A stretch of 10,628 nucleotides of DNA from SIG636 sp045592105. GTDB taxonomy: Bacteria; Bacillota; Clostridia; Oscillospirales; CAG-382. The translations under genes were made by a program, and so were the position numbers. Below, piece by piece: positions 1 to 4,984 of the stretch. The stretch spans positions 1-10,628 of the forward strand of contig JAZNUB010000010.1 of NCBI GenBank assembly GCA_045592105.1, read 5' to 3'. The number at the start of each line of letters is the position of its first letter. Within the stretch, counting starts at the first letter, position 1. Under the pieces are notes generated by a model. The model was given only the letters and a program-made list of their open reading frames with translations. It was not told the origin of the DNA and searched no databases.

Positions 1-2
1 AG

Positions 3-101
3 TCAATATGCACTTTCGAGAATTTTGCGTATTTCTACACTTTGCAAAATTGCTACCGTGTTTTGCTTGCTGTCTACGTACAGGTTGCGATGAAAAAACA
101 T
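3..101 (-). CDS. possible small ORF or gene remnant at left edge
   Basis: Not recognised. A 32-codon minus-strand reading frame starts with ATG at 101 and ends with TGA at 3-5; its composition looks protein-like, with the middle reading NLYVDSKQNTVAILQSVEIR. The same frame stays open upstream only to a stop at 123-125, so it cannot be the tail of a longer intact gene on this side. I see no good Shine-Dalgarno, only a purine-rich AAAGAAGAA. A terminator-like hairpin lies just upstream on this strand. It could be a small protein, the decayed 3' end of a deleted gene, or chance. Confidence 0.2.
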   Translation of the reverse strand: MFFHRNLYVDSKQNTVAILQSVEIRKILESAY

Positions 102-142
102 TTCTTCTTTGTCTACTGCGGATCAATTTTTGATATAGAAAG

Positions 143-194
143 AAAAAACAACCACCAGTGTTGAGAAAATTCAACGACTGCGAGGTTGTTTTTT
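143..194. terminator. bidirectional terminator-like hairpin
   Basis: Outer arms AAAAAACAACC (143-153) and GGTTGTTTTTT (184-194) are perfectly complementary over 11 bp. Inside, GTTGA (160-164) pairs with TCAAC (171-175). On either strand the GC-containing base of the stem runs into a T tract, and on the minus strand it continues into CTTTC. It probably ends transcription of whatever lies to the left, or of minus-strand transcription coming from the TipAS/deformylase pair. Confidence 0.55.
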
Positions 195-332
195 GACCAC
201 AGTTTATCCCACATCTGCAACCGGAACATACGGACACAACGGAAATAAAAGCACCAAAGAGGATGTGATTTTGAGCAGAAATGGTTAGAAATAACCGGAA
301 ATGTCTATAAAGTAGGGTTTTCCTATCATTTG

Positions 333-373
333 GGAGCAAGACGCTGCAGGTTCGAGGCCTGTTGCTTCGACCA
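333..373 (+). pseudogene. tRNA 3'-end-like remnant (T arm, acceptor strand, CCA)
   Basis: A tRNA-like T arm is visible: stem GCAGG (346-350) and CCTGT (358-362) around loop TTCGAGG (351-357). It is followed by seven acceptor-length bases TGCTTCG (363-369), a discriminator A and an encoded CCA (371-373). No complementary 5' acceptor strand CGAAGCA, D arm or anticodon arm can be found about 75 bases upstream, so this is not a complete tRNA. The last loop base is G where a pyrimidine is normal. An alternative fold pairs GGAGCAA (333-339) with TTGCTTC (362-368). It may be the tRNA end left by integration or excision of a mobile element, or a coincidental tRNA-like hairpin. Confidence 0.35.
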
Positions 374-378
374 TACCA

Positions 379-410
379 AGTGTTCATAACGGATTTGAGT
401 TATGGACACT
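379..410. other. 12-bp stem-loop next to the tRNA-like sequence
   Basis: AGTGTTCATAAC (379-390) pairs with GTTATGGACACT (399-410) over 12 bp with one G-T wobble and an 8-base loop. It lies five bases after the CCA of the tRNA-like sequence and just before a T-tract terminator. It could be part of one short structured transcript or an inverted repeat such as an integrase arm site; nothing decides between these. Confidence 0.4.
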
Positions 411-421
411 CAATTGTTATG

Positions 422-448
422 TAACAGGTTTTAAGCCTGCTATTTTTT
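422..448 (+). terminator. intrinsic terminator, plus strand
   Basis: CAGGT (425-429) pairs with GCCTG (435-439), extended by TA/TA after one mismatch, and is followed by six T residues (443-448). This is the normal layout of a Rho-independent terminator reading left to right. No protein gene on the plus strand precedes it; only the tRNA-like sequence and stem-loop do, which suggests that region may be transcribed. Bases 449-490 show nothing recognisable. Confidence 0.45.
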
Positions 449-490
449 ATGCGGATTTGGTAATATAAACGCTTTTCTTTGTTGGTCTTA

Positions 491-916
491 TTATATCAAA
501 ATGCCATCGCAATGGGCTAATTCGTGTTGGATGATCTGCGCTGTTCGATTGGTATAGGTTTTGATGCGGGTTTGCAGTTCTGTGGTTTGGTACTTGACCT
601 TGATGGATTTATAGCGTTTACACGGGCGCGGGCCGCCAAGCAGGGAAAGGCAGCCTTCCTCGGTATCGTATGCGCCGTCTTTTTTGATGATTTCGGGGTT
701 GAGCATAACCGTATATGTAGAAGCTCGTCCGCTTTCGTCAAGAAAGGCGATGATACGCTTCTTTACGCCGATCATATTCGCCGCCATGCCCACGCAACTG
801 TCTTTATGAGCTATTAGCGTGTCAAGTAAATCTTGTGCGACCTGCAAATCTTCTTTTGTGGCAACCTCCGACTTCCCCGCAAGAAATATCGGATCGTGCA
901 TTAATTCTTTGACCAT
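491..916 (-). CDS. def: peptide deformylase family protein, variant short form
   Basis: Homologue of peptide deformylase, the metalloenzyme that removes the N-formyl group from nascent proteins. All three family motifs are present but altered. Motif 1 is GMAANMIG (residues 43-50) where GLAAxQIG is usual, so the catalytic Gln is Met. Motif 2, EGCLS (87-91), keeps the metal-ligand Cys89. Motif 3 is HELAH (131-135) in place of HELDH and keeps both His ligands and the catalytic Glu132. At 141 residues it is shorter than typical enzymes (about 150-170) and stops just after motif 3, with no C-terminal extension. The start ATG follows the TipAS stop codon by one base and has no Shine-Dalgarno of its own, so it is probably made by translational coupling. 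I infer a deformylase fold with confidence; whether it deformylates is less sure because of the missing Gln. It is probably not the housekeeping enzyme, which usually sits near fmt/priA. Confidence 0.85.
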   Translation of the reverse strand: MVKELMHDPIFLAGKSEVATKEDLQVAQDLLDTLIAHKDSCVGMAANMIGVKKRIIAFLDESGRASTYTVMLNPEIIKKDGAYDTEEGCLSLLGGPRPCKRYKSIKVKYQTTELQTRIKTYTNRTAQIIQHELAHCDGILI

Positions 917-917
917 C

Positions 918-1295
918 TTATTTCTGCTGACAGAATATAGCTATTGCTTCTGCAGCAAACTCCGCCGTTCCCTCTCCGCACTTGTTGATGTTCTTCTTGA
1001 ACCTCTCGTCGGCAACGTACATCTTGCCAAGCCCTGCAAGTATATCGTTGGTGCAGGTGTAGTAGTTCTCCGTAATGTGTGCTTGAAGCTTGGCTACAAG
1101 CGACTGCGCTTCGGCAGAATCGGCACTTGCGCCGCTATCTTTTAGAGAAGCAAACTCGGCAAAGATAGCAATTAAGCCGTTGTTTGCCTGCGCCCAATTT
1201 TCCTCACGATAGTTTTTTGTTTTTTCTGTGTGCTCGCGGTACGCGTTGGTGTTGCCCCAACGCCAGCAAACTTCGTTTTCGTACTGCTTGTTCAT
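918..1295 (-). CDS. TipAS antibiotic-recognition domain protein, standalone
   Basis: A 125-residue protein that consists of the TipAS domain only. TipAS is the C-terminal thiopeptide-binding half of the MerR-type regulator TipAL; it is all-helical and binds ligands such as thiostrepton. Visible family hallmarks are W-WGNT-AY near residues 11-19, EKTKNY (24-29), the aromatic/Cys stretch ITENYYTCT (74-82), and GLGKMYVADERF (88-99). Cys81 sits about where the ligand-attacking Cys of TipAL might fall, but I could not align it. There is no N-terminal helix-turn-helix, so this is not itself a DNA-binding activator; it could act as a drug-sequestering immunity protein, as TipAS does when translated alone from tipA. 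The start ATG is supported by a GGGGG-type ribosome binding site and a strong promoter at 1325-1353. The deformylase-like gene follows after one base. Confidence 0.88.
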   Translation of the reverse strand: MNKQYENEVCWRWGNTNAYREHTEKTKNYREENWAQANNGLIAIFAEFASLKDSGASADSAEAQSLVAKLQAHITENYYTCTNDILAGLGKMYVADERFKKNINKCGEGTAEFAAEAIAIFCQQK

Positions 1296-1324
1296 ACCGT
1301 ACCCCCGTGCTTGTTAATAAAATA

Positions 1325-1353
1325 ATTATACCATAAAAAGGGCAGGCGTTCAA
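1325..1353 (-). promoter_or_regulatory. sigma-A promoter for the TipAS/deformylase operon
   Basis: Reading on the minus strand, -35 TTGAAC (1348-1353), a 17-bp spacer, and a perfect -10 TATAAT (1325-1330) preceded by TGG, an extended -10. Transcription should start near 1318, leaving a leader of about 20 bases. The match is strong, so expression may be substantial unless a repressor acts. Confidence 0.75.
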
Positions 1354-1402
1354 CATTATAAGCAAGGAAGAAAGAAATAATATGTTTATTAAGTAAATTT
1401 CT

Positions 1403-1431
1403 TTGTATATTAAAGGGAAATATGTTATAAT
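1403..1431 (+). promoter_or_regulatory. sigma-A promoter for the ClC gene
   Basis: -35 TTGTAT (1403-1408), 17-bp spacer, perfect -10 TATAAT (1426-1431) preceded by TGT (extended -10). The predicted start near 1438 gives a leader of about 26 bases with AGGAG at 1453-1457, six bases before the ATG. The promoter is back to back with that of the TipAS gene. The leader is too short for a riboswitch. Confidence 0.78.
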
Positions 1432-1463
1432 ATGGCAAACACGAATATATACAGGAGAGCGTT

Positions 1464-3020
1464 ATGCAAAACCGTTTATATAAACACACAAAAAGCATTT
1501 TGCCGTTTATTCTTTTTTCAATACTTGCGGGCTTTTTATCCGCCGTTGCGGGTACCGCCTTTAAGCTTGGGGCGGAATGGGTTATTCACCTATCTGCAAC
1601 ACTTTACGGCACTGTACGGCAGAATGCTTTGCTGCTTCCCGTTTTAATTCTTGGTGCCGCAGCACTTGGTCTTGCGGCAAGCTTTATCGTTTCGCTGGTT
1701 AAAAGCTGTAAGGGCGGAGGGATACCCACCTCTGTTGCCGCCGTTCGCGGTATCGTTAGCTTTAAATGGCTGCCAAGCGTTTTGGTGCTTCCTTTTTCTG
1801 CTTTGATTACCTTTTTTTGCGGCATTCCGCTTGGCACCGAAGGCCCTTGCGTGCAGATGGGAACCGCCATTGGAGAGGGCGTTATGCGATGCTTGGGCTC
1901 TAAAAAGCATCAAGCTTGGCGGCGTTACGTTATGACAGGCGGCGCATCCGCAGGCTTTTCTATCGCAACGGCATCCCCCATTTCCGCCATTCTTTTCTCG
2001 ATAGAGGAGCTGCACAAAAAATTCTCACCGCTGTTGATGACAGGTGCTTCCGTTGCCGTAATGACAGCGCAGATAACAGCGCAAATACTTGCTTTGTTCG
2101 GAATAGGCTCAAGCAGGCTGTTCCATCTGCCCGAAATTGATATGTTATCCGTAAAGCTGATGTTTGCCCCCTTGCTGGTGGGTGTTATCTGCGGTGTTGG
2201 CTCCACGCTTTTTACTCGTTTTTATCACGCTATCGAAAAAACGGTACATAAAGTGCTTGAAAAGGTATCCGTTAAAATAGCGTTCCCCGTGCTGTTTGCT
2301 TTCACTTCCATAGTGGGCGTTTGCCTTTCCGATACCTTGGGGACGGGGCACGCTTTGGTAGAAAAGCTTTTCCACGCGCATACAGCGTGGTATATGCTGA
2401 TTTTGGTGTTCTTAATTCGTATGATCCTTATGATGGTTTCCAACACGGCTGGGGTAACGGGCGGCGTTTTCCTGCCAACTATCGCTTTTGGCGCGGTTAT
2501 TGGCTCGCTTTGTGCGGACGGAATGATTGCCTTGGGGGTGCTTCAACCCAACCACTATGTTTTAATGGTTGTCCTTGGTATTTCTGCTTTTTTAGGCGCA
2601 ACGTCACGCATACCCATTACCGCGTGCGTGTTTGCCGTGGAGGCTTTGGGCGGAGTTAATAACATCCTTGCCGTTGTTATAGCAACAACGGTAGCCTTCA
2701 TGATAGCAAAGTACTCTGAGGTTGAAGACTTCACCGATGCAGTTATCGAAGCAAAGGAGCGTTCTATCAGAAAAGGAGCAAAGCCGCAAGTGGTTGTTGC
2801 TTCTCTAACCGTTGGGGAAAGCTCCTTCGTGGTTGGAAAAAGCTTGTGCGATATCTTGTGGCCAAACGATTGCGCGGTTGTTTCTGTTGACCGCGCCCGC
2901 GAATGTCACAACAACGAAGGGCTTCAGGCAGGGGACGTTATTACCGTTCGCTACAAGACCTACAGCCCTGTAGTTACCGCCGAAGAATTAAACTTGCTTG
3001 TCGGAAATCAACCGGAGTAG
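1464..3020 (+). CDS. ClC-family chloride channel/antiporter with TrkA-C domain
   Basis: Multi-helix membrane protein of the ClC family, which moves Cl- or other anions, often in exchange for H+. The three pore signatures are present: GGGIP (residues 84-88, usually GSGIP), GTEGP (124-128, usually GREGP, keeping the gating Glu126) and GGVFLP (333-338). ISAILFSIEE ends in Glu181-Glu182, matching the internal proton glutamate region of E. coli CLC. In RIPITACVFAVEALGGVNN the position of the anion-coordinating Tyr445 of E. coli CLC appears to be Val398. Residues about 440-515 form a TrkA-C (RCK_C) regulatory domain, ending in LQAGDVITVRY, which probably binds a small ligand in the cytoplasm. A length of 518 residues fits ClC plus one such domain. 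The start is fixed by AGGAG six bases upstream. It is monocistronic and convergent with the Rieske oxidoreductase gene. Family membership is certain; whether it is a channel or antiporter, and its anion, are not. Confidence 0.95.
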   Translation: MQNRLYKHTKSILPFILFSILAGFLSAVAGTAFKLGAEWVIHLSATLYGTVRQNALLLPVLILGAAALGLAASFIVSLVKSCKGGGIPTSVAAVRGIVSFKWLPSVLVLPFSALITFFCGIPLGTEGPCVQMGTAIGEGVMRCLGSKKHQAWRRYVMTGGASAGFSIATASPISAILFSIEELHKKFSPLLMTGASVAVMTAQITAQILALFGIGSSRLFHLPEIDMLSVKLMFAPLLVGVICGVGSTLFTRFYHAIEKTVHKVLEKVSVKIAFPVLFAFTSIVGVCLSDTLGTGHALVEKLFHAHTAWYMLILVFLIRMILMMVSNTAGVTGGVFLPTIAFGAVIGSLCADGMIALGVLQPNHYVLMVVLGISAFLGATSRIPITACVFAVEALGGVNNILAVVIATTVAFMIAKYSEVEDFTDAVIEAKERSIRKGAKPQVVVASLTVGESSFVVGKSLCDILWPNDCAVVSVDRARECHNNEGLQAGDVITVRYKTYSPVVTAEELNLLVGNQPE

Positions 3021-3021
3021 A

Positions 3022-3039
3022 AGCGCGGCGCTCTTTTTC
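3022..3039 (+). terminator. weak terminator-like palindrome after ClC gene
   Basis: Directly after the ClC stop codon lies AGCGCGGCGCT (3022-3032), able to form a 4-bp GC-rich stem with a three-base loop, followed by CTTTTTCT. It is short for an intrinsic terminator, but it is the only candidate in the 36-base gap between the convergent genes. Confidence 0.28.
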
Positions 3040-3056
3040 TGTGCGCTGACGGTGGT

Positions 3057-4355
3057 TTACAGCTTTTTGTCGTCCGTGGCGGGGTTGTTTATCAGCTTGC
3101 CGCTTTCGGTAAAGCGCGAGCCGTGGCAGGGGCAATCCCAAGAGTGCTCCGCGGCGTTGTATTTAAGCGCACAGCCAAGGTGCGGGCAACGCGGTGTTGT
3201 TGGCGTAACCAGCCCTATCAGCGATTCAACCGCGTTTACGGCAAGCTGTGGCGTGAAAATACTGCGCGAGGGGGAAAACAGATTAGCGTATCGTTTGCTT
3301 TTGCCTTGCACCAAGTCTGCAAGCAGCTTTGCCGCCACCATAGATGAGGACATCCCCCACTTGTTAAAGCCCGTTGCAACGTATAGCTTGGGCGTGGAGG
3401 CTGAATACTGACCGATGTACGGAACACCGTCCAGCGTTATACAATCCTGCGTTGCCCATCTGTTTACTATTTTTGCCTTGGGGTAGTGCCTGCGTGCGAA
3501 GGCTTCAAGCTCTTTAAAGCTGCCGCCCTGTTTGCCTGTGCGATGTCCGCCGCCGCCAAGCAGCAACAGCCCCTGATAGCTGCGGAACGACAAGCCGCGC
3601 TTGTTTTCGTCCACGTACATACCGCGCACGTCCTGCGCGCCCTCTAGCGCAATAACGTAGGAGCGATGCTGATACAGCTTTAAAAAATAGCCGCCGTGCT
3701 TGTTTAGTATGGGGAAATGGGTTGCAACTATTATCTTTTTACAGCGTATCTCCCCGCGATTGGTTACAGCCTTGTTTGGCATCAGCTCTAAAACCTTGGT
3801 GTTTTCGTATATCGTAAGCCCTTTTGCTATCTCAAACGCAAACTTTAACGGGTGAAACTGTGCCTGCCCTTTTACGCATATCGCACCCGCCGCATCAAAC
3901 GGAAGCGCACTTGGGGCGCAAAGGCTTGCGTTTAAGCCCAAGCGGCTTAGCGCAACAAGCTCTTTTTCAAGCTCCTTGCAGGAGCTGAGGGAATACACGA
4001 AAGAGTCCTGCTTTTCGTAGTTGCAGTCTATCCCCTCGCAAAGGCGCGCGTATTCCGCGCACGCCTCCGCTTGCGCCTTTAGGTAAAGCCGTGCCTTCTC
4101 CTGCCCAAAGCGGCTTATTAGCTTGTTGTATATAAGCCCGTGCTGAAGCGTTATCTTCGCCGTGGTGTTTTCCGTAACGCCGCCGCAGATACGGTCTGCC
4201 TCCACCAAAACGCATTCCACGCCCGCGTTTTTCAGCGCGTGCGCACACAAAAGCCCCGCCATACCGCCGCCTATTATCAGCACGTTGGTGCTGATATTTT
4301 GTTGTAACGGCTTGAACTGTAAGCGATTTACGCTTTCTGCCCAAACAGAGTTCAT
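3057..4355 (-). CDS. FAD-dependent oxidoreductase with C-terminal Rieske domain
   Basis: A two-domain redox protein resembling Bacillus YhfW. Residues about 23-350 are a DAO-type FAD oxidoreductase: the dinucleotide-binding glycines are in IIGGGMAG (27-34), with the ribose-binding Glu52 ending VLVEAD, and a C-terminal FAD contact region around PKLYVATGFNKWGMS (322-336). Residues about 380-432 are a Rieske [2Fe-2S] domain with cluster ligands Cys390 and His392 (CPHLGC) and Cys408 and His411 (CPCHGSRF); Cys395 and Cys410 can form the usual disulfide. Electrons would pass between FAD and the cluster, but substrate and partner are unknown. There is no signal peptide, so it is presumably cytoplasmic. 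The start is well supported: AGGAGG lies seven bases upstream of the ATG. At 432 residues it is somewhat short compared with about 500 for YhfW-like proteins; the tail after HGSRF is present (GKLINNPAT), so the Rieske domain is complete. Monocistronic. Confidence 0.92.
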   Translation of the reverse strand: MNSVWAESVNRLQFKPLQQNISTNVLIIGGGMAGLLCAHALKNAGVECVLVEADRICGGVTENTTAKITLQHGLIYNKLISRFGQEKARLYLKAQAEACAEYARLCEGIDCNYEKQDSFVYSLSSCKELEKELVALSRLGLNASLCAPSALPFDAAGAICVKGQAQFHPLKFAFEIAKGLTIYENTKVLELMPNKAVTNRGEIRCKKIIVATHFPILNKHGGYFLKLYQHRSYVIALEGAQDVRGMYVDENKRGLSFRSYQGLLLLGGGGHRTGKQGGSFKELEAFARRHYPKAKIVNRWATQDCITLDGVPYIGQYSASTPKLYVATGFNKWGMSSSMVAAKLLADLVQGKSKRYANLFSPSRSIFTPQLAVNAVESLIGLVTPTTPRCPHLGCALKYNAAEHSWDCPCHGSRFTESGKLINNPATDDKKL

Positions 4356-4361
4356 ATCTAA

Positions 4362-4428
4362 CCCTCCTTAGCCAAAGCATCGTAACCCGAATAAGCCCAA
4401 AAGGGCTGAAACGCAATGATTTGGCTAA
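4362..4428 (-). promoter_or_regulatory. structured mRNA leader abutting the ribosome binding site
   Basis: On the minus strand, TTAGCCAAA (4428-4420) pairs with TTTGGCTAA (4376-4368), and the pairing continues inward through CAT/ATG after one mismatch. Nested inside is AGCCC-TTTT-GGGCT (4407-4394). The downstream arm runs straight into GGAGGG (4367-4362), the Shine-Dalgarno of the FAD/Rieske gene, so the bases next to the Shine-Dalgarno are tied up in the stem. No convincing -35/-10 pair was found upstream, only a weak CATACT (4433-4438) and GATAAT (4454-4459). Confidence 0.45.
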
Positions 4429-4493
4429 CTTTAGTATGGCGTTTTATGCTGTTATTATCCCGAAAAGCCGTTAATTTGTTTCATATTAAAATA

Positions 4494-4604
4494 AAACCTC
4501 GTTGCGATGTGTAGGGTCGATTCACGAATCGACCGCCGCATGACGGTTTTATGCGGCGTTTACTTTAAATGCCGCGCTCGGCGGGAGCAAGACATGCGCC
4601 CTAC
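4494..4604. repeat. MITE-like palindromic intergenic element, copy 1
   Basis: Bounded by GTAGGG (4511-4516) and CCCTAC (4599-4604) in inverted orientation. It holds three palindromes: GGTCGATTC-AC-GAATCGACC (4515-4534), GCCGCAT/ATGCGGC (4535-4557), and GCGGCGTTTA/TAAATGCCGC (4553-4575). A related element is at 10408-10524, with similarity beginning about 17 bases left of the GTAGGG end (AAAACC-CGTTGCG). The right end here differs from that of copy 2. No coding sequence. It is probably a non-autonomous mobile element, or an intergenic repeat that folds as RNA. Confidence 0.65.
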
Positions 4605-4610
4605 GATAAA

Positions 4611-4630
4611 TTGTTGCGTTTCAGCAACAA
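4611..4630. other. 7-bp stem-loop
   Basis: TTGTTGC (4611-4617) and GCAACAA (4624-4630) around a six-base loop, between the MITE-like element and the terminator. It lacks a good T tract on either strand, so it is not called as a terminator. Confidence 0.35.
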
Positions 4631-4664
4631 AAACAAGGCTTGGTGCTTTTTTACACCAAGCCTT
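4629..4664 (-). terminator. intrinsic terminator of the murA-capA transcript
   Basis: A perfect 11-bp stem, AAGGCTTGGTG (4635-4645) with CACCAAGCCTT (4654-4664), and an 8-base loop. On the minus strand the stem is followed by GTTTTTGTTG, a clear T tract; on the plus strand it is followed by AAATTC. It therefore ends leftward transcription, most likely from murA and capA. It lies 320 bases beyond the capA stop, with the repeat block in between. Confidence 0.75.
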
Positions 4665-4680
4665 AAATTCAACTTCTTTT

Positions 4681-4750
4681 GGCAAAAATGCCACGATTAG
4701 CTACAATATGTAAGTATATATAATTTTCTTGCGTTCCGGCCTTTTTTACA
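4681..4750. repeat. direct repeat unit, copy 1 (of 2)
   Basis: The unit at 4689-4750 recurs at 4911-4973 with only two substitutions and one extra T; both end in TTCCGGCC, a T run and ACA. Just left of both copies is a GGCAAAA motif. With the segment between them this amounts to about 1.3 copies of a 223-base period. Confidence 0.75.
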
Positions 4751-4907
4751 ACGCTTGGGGATAGGAAAAAATGGCTGGAATGGACGAACTGAACTGAAGC
4801 TGTAATATCACCCCACAAAAATACATTTTTGCGGGGACCCCGATAGTACTGCGAAGTGAAGTTCGTTTATAGCAAGAAAAACACAGTATAAATAGCTAAT
4901 CGTGGCA
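4689..4907. repeat. 219-bp segment with perfect 15-bp inverted ends
   Basis: The segment begins with TGCCACGATTAGCTA (4689-4703) and ends with its exact reverse complement TAGCTAATCGTGGCA (4893-4907). After AAA, a third copy of the 15-mer (4911-4925) follows in the first orientation, so 4893-4925 is itself a perfect hairpin with an AAA loop. No ORF of note lies inside. The layout fits a small non-autonomous mobile element or a recombination product. Inner sequences ACGAACT and AGTTCGT could close a larger fold. Confidence 0.6.
4811..4836. other. hairpin inside the repeat block
   Basis: CCCCACAAAAAT (4811-4822) and ATTTTTGCGGGG (4825-4836) pair over 12 positions with one mismatch and a two-base gap at the tip. 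It stands alone in the centre of the 219-bp segment and has no T tract after the stem on either strand. Confidence 0.5.
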
Positions 4908-4973
4908 AAATGCCACGATTAGCTACAATATGCAAATATATATAATTTTCTTGCGTTCCGGCCTTTTTTTACA
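4904..4973. repeat. direct repeat unit, copy 2 (of 2)
   Basis: Second copy of the unit at 4681-4750, ending 11 bases before the capA stop codon. Directly after it, ATCCCCAA (4973-4980) is the reverse complement of TTGGGGAT (4755-4762), which lies shortly after copy 1, so the right flanks of the two copies are related in inverted form. Confidence 0.7.
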
Positions 4974-4984
4974 TCCCCAAAGGT

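Noticed and set aside
272..373. Complete tRNA, or the tRNA-like domain of tmRNA
   Set aside because: No matching 5' acceptor strand, D arm or anticodon arm. A possible TTGAGCA at 271-277 pairs poorly and would make a 102-base molecule; tmRNA signature sequences are absent.
1300..1463. Fluoride riboswitch or other riboswitch upstream of the ClC gene
   Set aside because: The leader from the predicted start is only about 26 bases and no crcB-type conserved segments are visible.
4494..4973. CRISPR array
   Set aside because: The repeats are few, palindromic and of unlike spacing; there is no regular repeat-spacer pattern and no cas gene in the window.
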